8,136 nucleotides of DNA from Verrucomicrobiales bacterium. GTDB lineage: Bacteria > Verrucomicrobiota > Verrucomicrobiia > Verrucomicrobiales > DEV007. Below the pieces are notes generated by a model. The model was given only the letters and a program-made list of their open reading frames with translations, did not search any database and was not told where the DNA came from. Positions 5,511 to 8,136 of this stretch are shown piece by piece. The stretch lies in assembly GCA_013911195.1 (NCBI GenBank), contig JACETS010000116.1:1-8136 (forward strand), in the 5' to 3' direction. The translations under genes and the position numbers were made by a program. Numbering within the stretch: the stretch's first letter is position 1; each line of letters begins with the position of its first letter.

Positions 5511-6647
5511 TTAAACCCTTAAGCTTCCATAGTCTTGGTATTTTTTTCTAAGGTCTTCAAAGCTGTTATTACGAATAGCCTCCCGAGCCTGTTTCATTAA
5601 ATTAAGATAAAAGTGTAAATTGCACAGTGTGGTTAAACGCACACCTAATATTTCTCCTGATTTTAACAAATGTCTGATGTATCCACGACTAAACCCCTTT
5701 TTACAGGTATAACATTCACAACCTTCCTCAATGGGCTGGTCATCATCTAAAAATTTGTTGTTTTTTAGGTTTAGTGTTCCGTTGGTGGTATAAACCGTTC
5801 CTGTTCTAGCCACTCTGGTTGGAAGAACACAGTCGAACATATCAATGCCCCTTGCGATCATTTCCAACATTTGTGATGGAGTCCCAAGCCCCATTGCATA
5901 CCGTGGCTTGTCATTAGGAAGAAAAGGCACTGAGTTTTCAACAGCTCTAATCATCTCTTTTTCTGGCTCTCCAACACTAACGCCACCTACGGCATACCCG
6001 TCGAAGCCTATATCAACAAGACCTTTTGCTGATTCTTCTCTAAGTTCTGAATAGATTGATCCCTGAACAATTCCAAAATGGAGTTGCTTTTGAGAACTCC
6101 CTCCGGCTAAGGGTTCATTTTTGGTTATCCATTCTTTACATCTTTCTGCCCACCTTAAAGTCATCTGATTACTTTTTGATGCGTACTCTTCATCACAGGG
6201 ATAAGGAGGACATTCATCGAAAAGCATGGCAATATCCGAACCAAGTACAGACTGAATTTCCATTGATGTCTCCGGGCCAATGAATGTTTTTGCTCCATCC
6301 AAGTGGTTTTGAAATTCTACTCCCTCTTCTGTAATCTTTCTCATCTTTGCTAATGACCACACTTGGAACCCACCGCTATCGGTTAGAATGGGTTTTTGCC
6401 AGTTCATAAAAGAATGCAGCCCCCCAAGTTTTTTAATTGTTTCGGTTCCAGGTCTTACAAAGAGGTGGTAGGTATTACCTAAAATGATCTGGGCGCCAAG
6501 GTTGATGAGTTCATCAGGACTTACAGATTTAACAGTTCCTTGAGTGCCGACAGGCATAAATATCGGAGTTTCGATAACACCATGGGCTGTTTCAAGGCGT
6601 CCGAGCCTTGCTTCAGAAGATAAGTCTTGATGAAGGATTTTAAACAA
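5511..6647 (-). CDS. tgt: Queuine tRNA-ribosyltransferase (tRNA-guanine transglycosylase)
   Basis: The protein has 378 residues, normal for bacterial Tgt. The enzyme swaps guanine-34 of GUN-anticodon tRNAs for the queuosine precursor preQ1 on a TIM-barrel fold. Visible motifs are DSGGFQVWSL with Asp90 (general acid/base position), DECPPYP with Asp144, GIVQGS (193-198, base recognition), GGVSVGEP (221-228), YAMGLGTP (250-257), and FDCVLPTR with the nucleophile Asp272. The zinc site shows CECYTC (Cys310, 312, 315). The expected His in the following T-x-H-N-L stretch is Cys342, and a His (345) lies three residues later. The start is TTG (6647-6645): an in-frame TAG lies two codons upstream, AGGGG sits three bases before it, and the next Met (31) is inside the conserved N-terminal fold. 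It is probably cotranscribed with yajC. Confidence 0.97.
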   Translation of the reverse strand: MFKILHQDLSSEARLGRLETAHGVIETPIFMPVGTQGTVKSVSPDELINLGAQIILGNTYHLFVRPGTETIKKLGGLHSFMNWQKPILTDSGGFQVWSLAKMRKITEEGVEFQNHLDGAKTFIGPETSMEIQSVLGSDIAMLFDECPPYPCDEEYASKSNQMTLRWAERCKEWITKNEPLAGGSSQKQLHFGIVQGSIYSELREESAKGLVDIGFDGYAVGGVSVGEPEKEMIRAVENSVPFLPNDKPRYAMGLGTPSQMLEMIARGIDMFDCVLPTRVARTGTVYTTNGTLNLKNNKFLDDDQPIEEGCECYTCKKGFSRGYIRHLLKSGEILGVRLTTLCNLHFYLNLMKQAREAIRNNSFEDLRKKYQDYGSLRV

Positions 6648-6655
6648 TTTCCCCT
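6645..6655 (-). promoter_or_regulatory. Ribosome binding site and TTG start of tgt
   Basis: On the minus strand the sequence reads TAGGGGAAATTG. The in-frame TAG stop overlaps the AGGGG ribosome site, so no longer protein is possible and no ATG or GTG is available nearby. The FKILHQD text after the TTG aligns with the usual start of Tgt. Confidence 0.75.
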
Positions 6656-6700
6656 AAGTTAGCGTTCTAATAGCTTTCAGCAAGTGATCGATTTAATACT

Positions 6701-6706
6701 ATTATA
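6701..6706 (-). promoter_or_regulatory. Putative -10 box of tgt
   Basis: A perfect TATAAT lies on the minus strand with a transcription start expected near 6694, giving a leader of about 47 bases. No recognisable -35 hexamer lies at normal spacing. Confidence 0.4.
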
Positions 6707-6713
6707 ACTCCAG

Positions 6714-6725
6714 CATGAACATGAA
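6714..6725. repeat. Short tandem CATGAA repeat between the divergent promoters
   Basis: CATGAA occurs twice in a row between the two opposed -10 boxes, roughly where the -35 region of each promoter would be. It could be a regulator contact site, but 12 bases of simple repeat is weak evidence. Confidence 0.2.
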
Positions 6726-6745
6726 TGTTTACGCCATTTGATAGC

Positions 6746-6751
6746 TATAAT
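6746..6751 (+). promoter_or_regulatory. Putative -10 box of the haloperoxidase-like gene
   Basis: A perfect TATAAT lies on the plus strand, overlapping the end of the 8-base palindrome ATAGCTAT (6741-6748). The ATG is 57 bases downstream. The -35 region is poor. The arrangement is divergent from tgt, with the two -10 boxes about 40 bases apart. Confidence 0.4.
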
Positions 6752-6808
6752 GAAAAGTGTTAAGTTTACAAACCTCATTACTTGTCACCCTTCTAAATTT
6801 TAAAAGGC

Positions 6809-8136
6809 ATGAACTTTCAAATCCAAAGCATTATTTTTCTTCGCTTTGGGTTTTGTCTATTAGTCATGGGCTTTTTTTCGGAGTCATCGGCGCAATCTGT
6901 TGCCAGAAAGTGGAATGAACAAAATTTAGGAGCGATACGACTAGATATTCCACATCCACCTGTGCATGCTAGAAATCTCTTTCATGTATCGGTGGCCATG
7001 TGGGATGCTTGGGCAGCTTATGATGATGTTGCAGTTGGTTATGTCCATAATGAAAATGCAATAATCATTGATGTAGACAATAATGGTATTGATGAAGAAG
7101 ATCTTCATAAGTCCAGAGAAGAGGCCATTAGTTATGCCGCTTTCAGAGTTTTAAAATCTCGCTATCAAAATTCAGTTGGCAATGAAATTACCTTAAAATC
7201 GTTATCTAACCAAATGGAGTTATTAGGATATGAGGAGTCCAAGGATTCGCTTGACGGGCCTCATCCTTCTGCAGTTGGTAATCGAGTTGCCAATAGTATT
7301 CTTAGTTTTTTTTGGGATGATGGATCAAGAGAGTCAGATGGATACAAGGATGATACCTATTCACCAGAAAATGATGCTCTTCCGTTAGATGAACCAAGAT
7401 TTACGTTGCTGACAACTTTTAATCCTAACCATTGGCAACCGCTTGCATTTGGTGATTTTGCATTAACCCAAAATGGACTCGAAACTGATTTAATACAAAA
7501 ATATCAAGGATCTCAATGGCATCTTGTTAGACCGTTTTCTTTAAAAAGAAAAGGTTTAGGTTTGCTTTATGATGATCCGGGAGCCCCCCCTATGCTTGGT
7601 GCAATAGGAGATGAAAAGTTCAAGGATAATATTAATCAGGTACTGAAATATAGTAGTTGGCTTGATCCATCCGATAATAGATTAATGAATATTTCTCCCG
7701 GTAATTATGGGAATAATTCATTGGGTAGAATGGATGGCTCAGGGTATGAGATTAATCCTATAATTGGTGAACCTTATCCAGATAATATTGTTTTGCGCGC
7801 AGATTACGGAAGGGTCGTTGCAGAGTATTGGGCGGATGGTCCTGATTCTGAAACTCCTCCGGGGCATTGGAATGTTTTAGCCAACAAAGTATCTGATGAT
7901 TCCAGATTGATAAAAAAAATTGAGGGTTCTGGGCCTGAGTTGAGTGAATTAGAATGGGACGTTAAATGTTATTTTGCTTTGAATGCGGCACAACATGATG
8001 CGGCGACTGCTGCCTGGACTTGTAAGCGGATATATGATTACGGTAGGCCTATTACTATGTGTCGTTACATGGGCTCAAAGGGGCAATCCTCGGAGAAAGG
8101 AATTCCAGGCTCATTTGAAGAAATAAGCTATGATCC
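6809..8136 (+). CDS. Exported vanadium-dependent haloperoxidase / PAP2-superfamily protein (C-terminus off window)
   Basis: 442 codons are present and the frame is open to the right edge. A signal peptide is clear (residues 1 to about 28, hydrophobic 8-22, cleavage near SSA-QS), so the mature protein is exported. The mature start, ARKWNEQNLGAIRLDIPHPP then HARNLFHVSVAMWDAWAAYD, and later PPGHWNVLAN (350-359), are typical of bacterial haloperoxidase-like proteins. The helix FALNAAQHDAATAAW leads into KRIYDYGRP (406-414), an exact K-x6-RP, the first of three vanadate/phosphate-binding motifs. It is followed by RYMGSKGQSS. The second (PSGH-like) and third (SRxxxxxH-like) motifs would lie beyond the window. 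Family members oxidise halides with peroxide using vanadate, but related proteins are phosphatases, and the activity cannot be told from this part. The ATG is preceded by AAAAGG with very short spacing, and an in-frame TAA lies five codons upstream. Confidence 0.85.
   Translation, partial: MNFQIQSIIFLRFGFCLLVMGFFSESSAQSVARKWNEQNLGAIRLDIPHPPVHARNLFHVSVAMWDAWAAYDDVAVGYVHNENAIIIDVDNNGIDEEDLHKSREEAISYAAFRVLKSRYQNSVGNEITLKSLSNQMELLGYEESKDSLDGPHPSAVGNRVANSILSFFWDDGSRESDGYKDDTYSPENDALPLDEPRFTLLTTFNPNHWQPLAFGDFALTQNGLETDLIQKYQGSQWHLVRPFSLKRKGLGLLYDDPGAPPMLGAIGDEKFKDNINQVLKYSSWLDPSDNRLMNISPGNYGNNSLGRMDGSGYEINPIIGEPYPDNIVLRADYGRVVAEYWADGPDSETPPGHWNVLANKVSDDSRLIKKIEGSGPELSELEWDVKCYFALNAAQHDAATAAWTCKRIYDYGRPITMCRYMGSKGQSSEKGIPGSFEEISYD
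7070..7105 (+). other. Acidic calcium-loop-like segment in the haloperoxidase-like protein (residues 88-99)
   Basis: DVDNNGIDEEDL has the D-x-D-x-N-G spacing of calcium loops (TSP3- or EF-hand-like). The hydrophobic residue falls one position early for a canonical EF-hand, so a true EF-hand is doubtful. It sits on an exposed stretch before the helix HKSREEAISYAAFRVL. Confidence 0.35.

Noticed and set aside
5086..6283. Plus-strand open frames opposite yajC and tgt (5086-5295, 5845-6054, 6056-6283)
   Set aside because: They lie wholly antisense to well-supported conserved genes and carry no recognisable protein features or initiation signals.
1..8136. tRNA or rRNA genes, insertion sequences, phage genes, attachment sites
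   Set aside because: Reading both strands showed no cloverleaf-like tRNA, transposase, terminal inverted repeats with target duplications, or phage genes. Nearly all bases are accounted for by four genes and three short intergenic regions.

Overview
The window looks like chromosomal DNA from a Verrucomicrobiota bacterium or a close relative in the PVC group. This is inferred from a very large secreted protein alternating LamG-like (Laminin_G_3) domains with bacterial thrombospondin type 3 calcium repeats, from an exported vanadium haloperoxidase-like protein next door, and from weak Shine-Dalgarno sites. No rRNA or other marker is present to fix the lineage. The DNA is moderately AT-rich and densely coding, and no stretch over 300 bases lacks a gene.

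Layout. (1) Positions 1-4822, minus strand: one uninterrupted reading frame of 1607 codons that runs off the left edge. It encodes a signal peptide and five LamG-like domains joined by four acidic linkers, each linker carrying exactly five DxDxDGxxD-type motifs. (2) Positions 4823-4968: the promoter and leader of that gene, with two inverted repeats, and a strong intrinsic terminator closing the upstream yajC gene. (3) Positions 4969-5418, minus: yajC, the small membrane subunit associated with the Sec translocase. (4) Positions 5511-6647, minus: tgt, queuine tRNA-ribosyltransferase, starting at TTG. (5) Positions 6648-6808: a divergent promoter region with a TATAAT box on each strand. (6) Positions 6809-8136, plus: the first 442 codons of an exported vanadium-dependent haloperoxidase/PAP2-superfamily protein, cut by the right edge just after the first vanadate-binding motif.

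How the genes relate. tgt followed by yajC is a widely conserved pair (tRNA queuosine modification beside Sec export). secD/secF, which commonly follow yajC, are absent here: the terminator ends the cluster and the giant surface-protein gene begins under its own signals. The two flanking genes encode exported proteins, but nothing in the sequence shows that they work together.

No clearly new biological system is visible. The points most worth a second look are the very regular domain architecture of the giant protein, the near-invariant core of its LamG copies, the paired palindromes in its promoter and leader, and a His-to-Cys change at the expected zinc-ligand position of Tgt.
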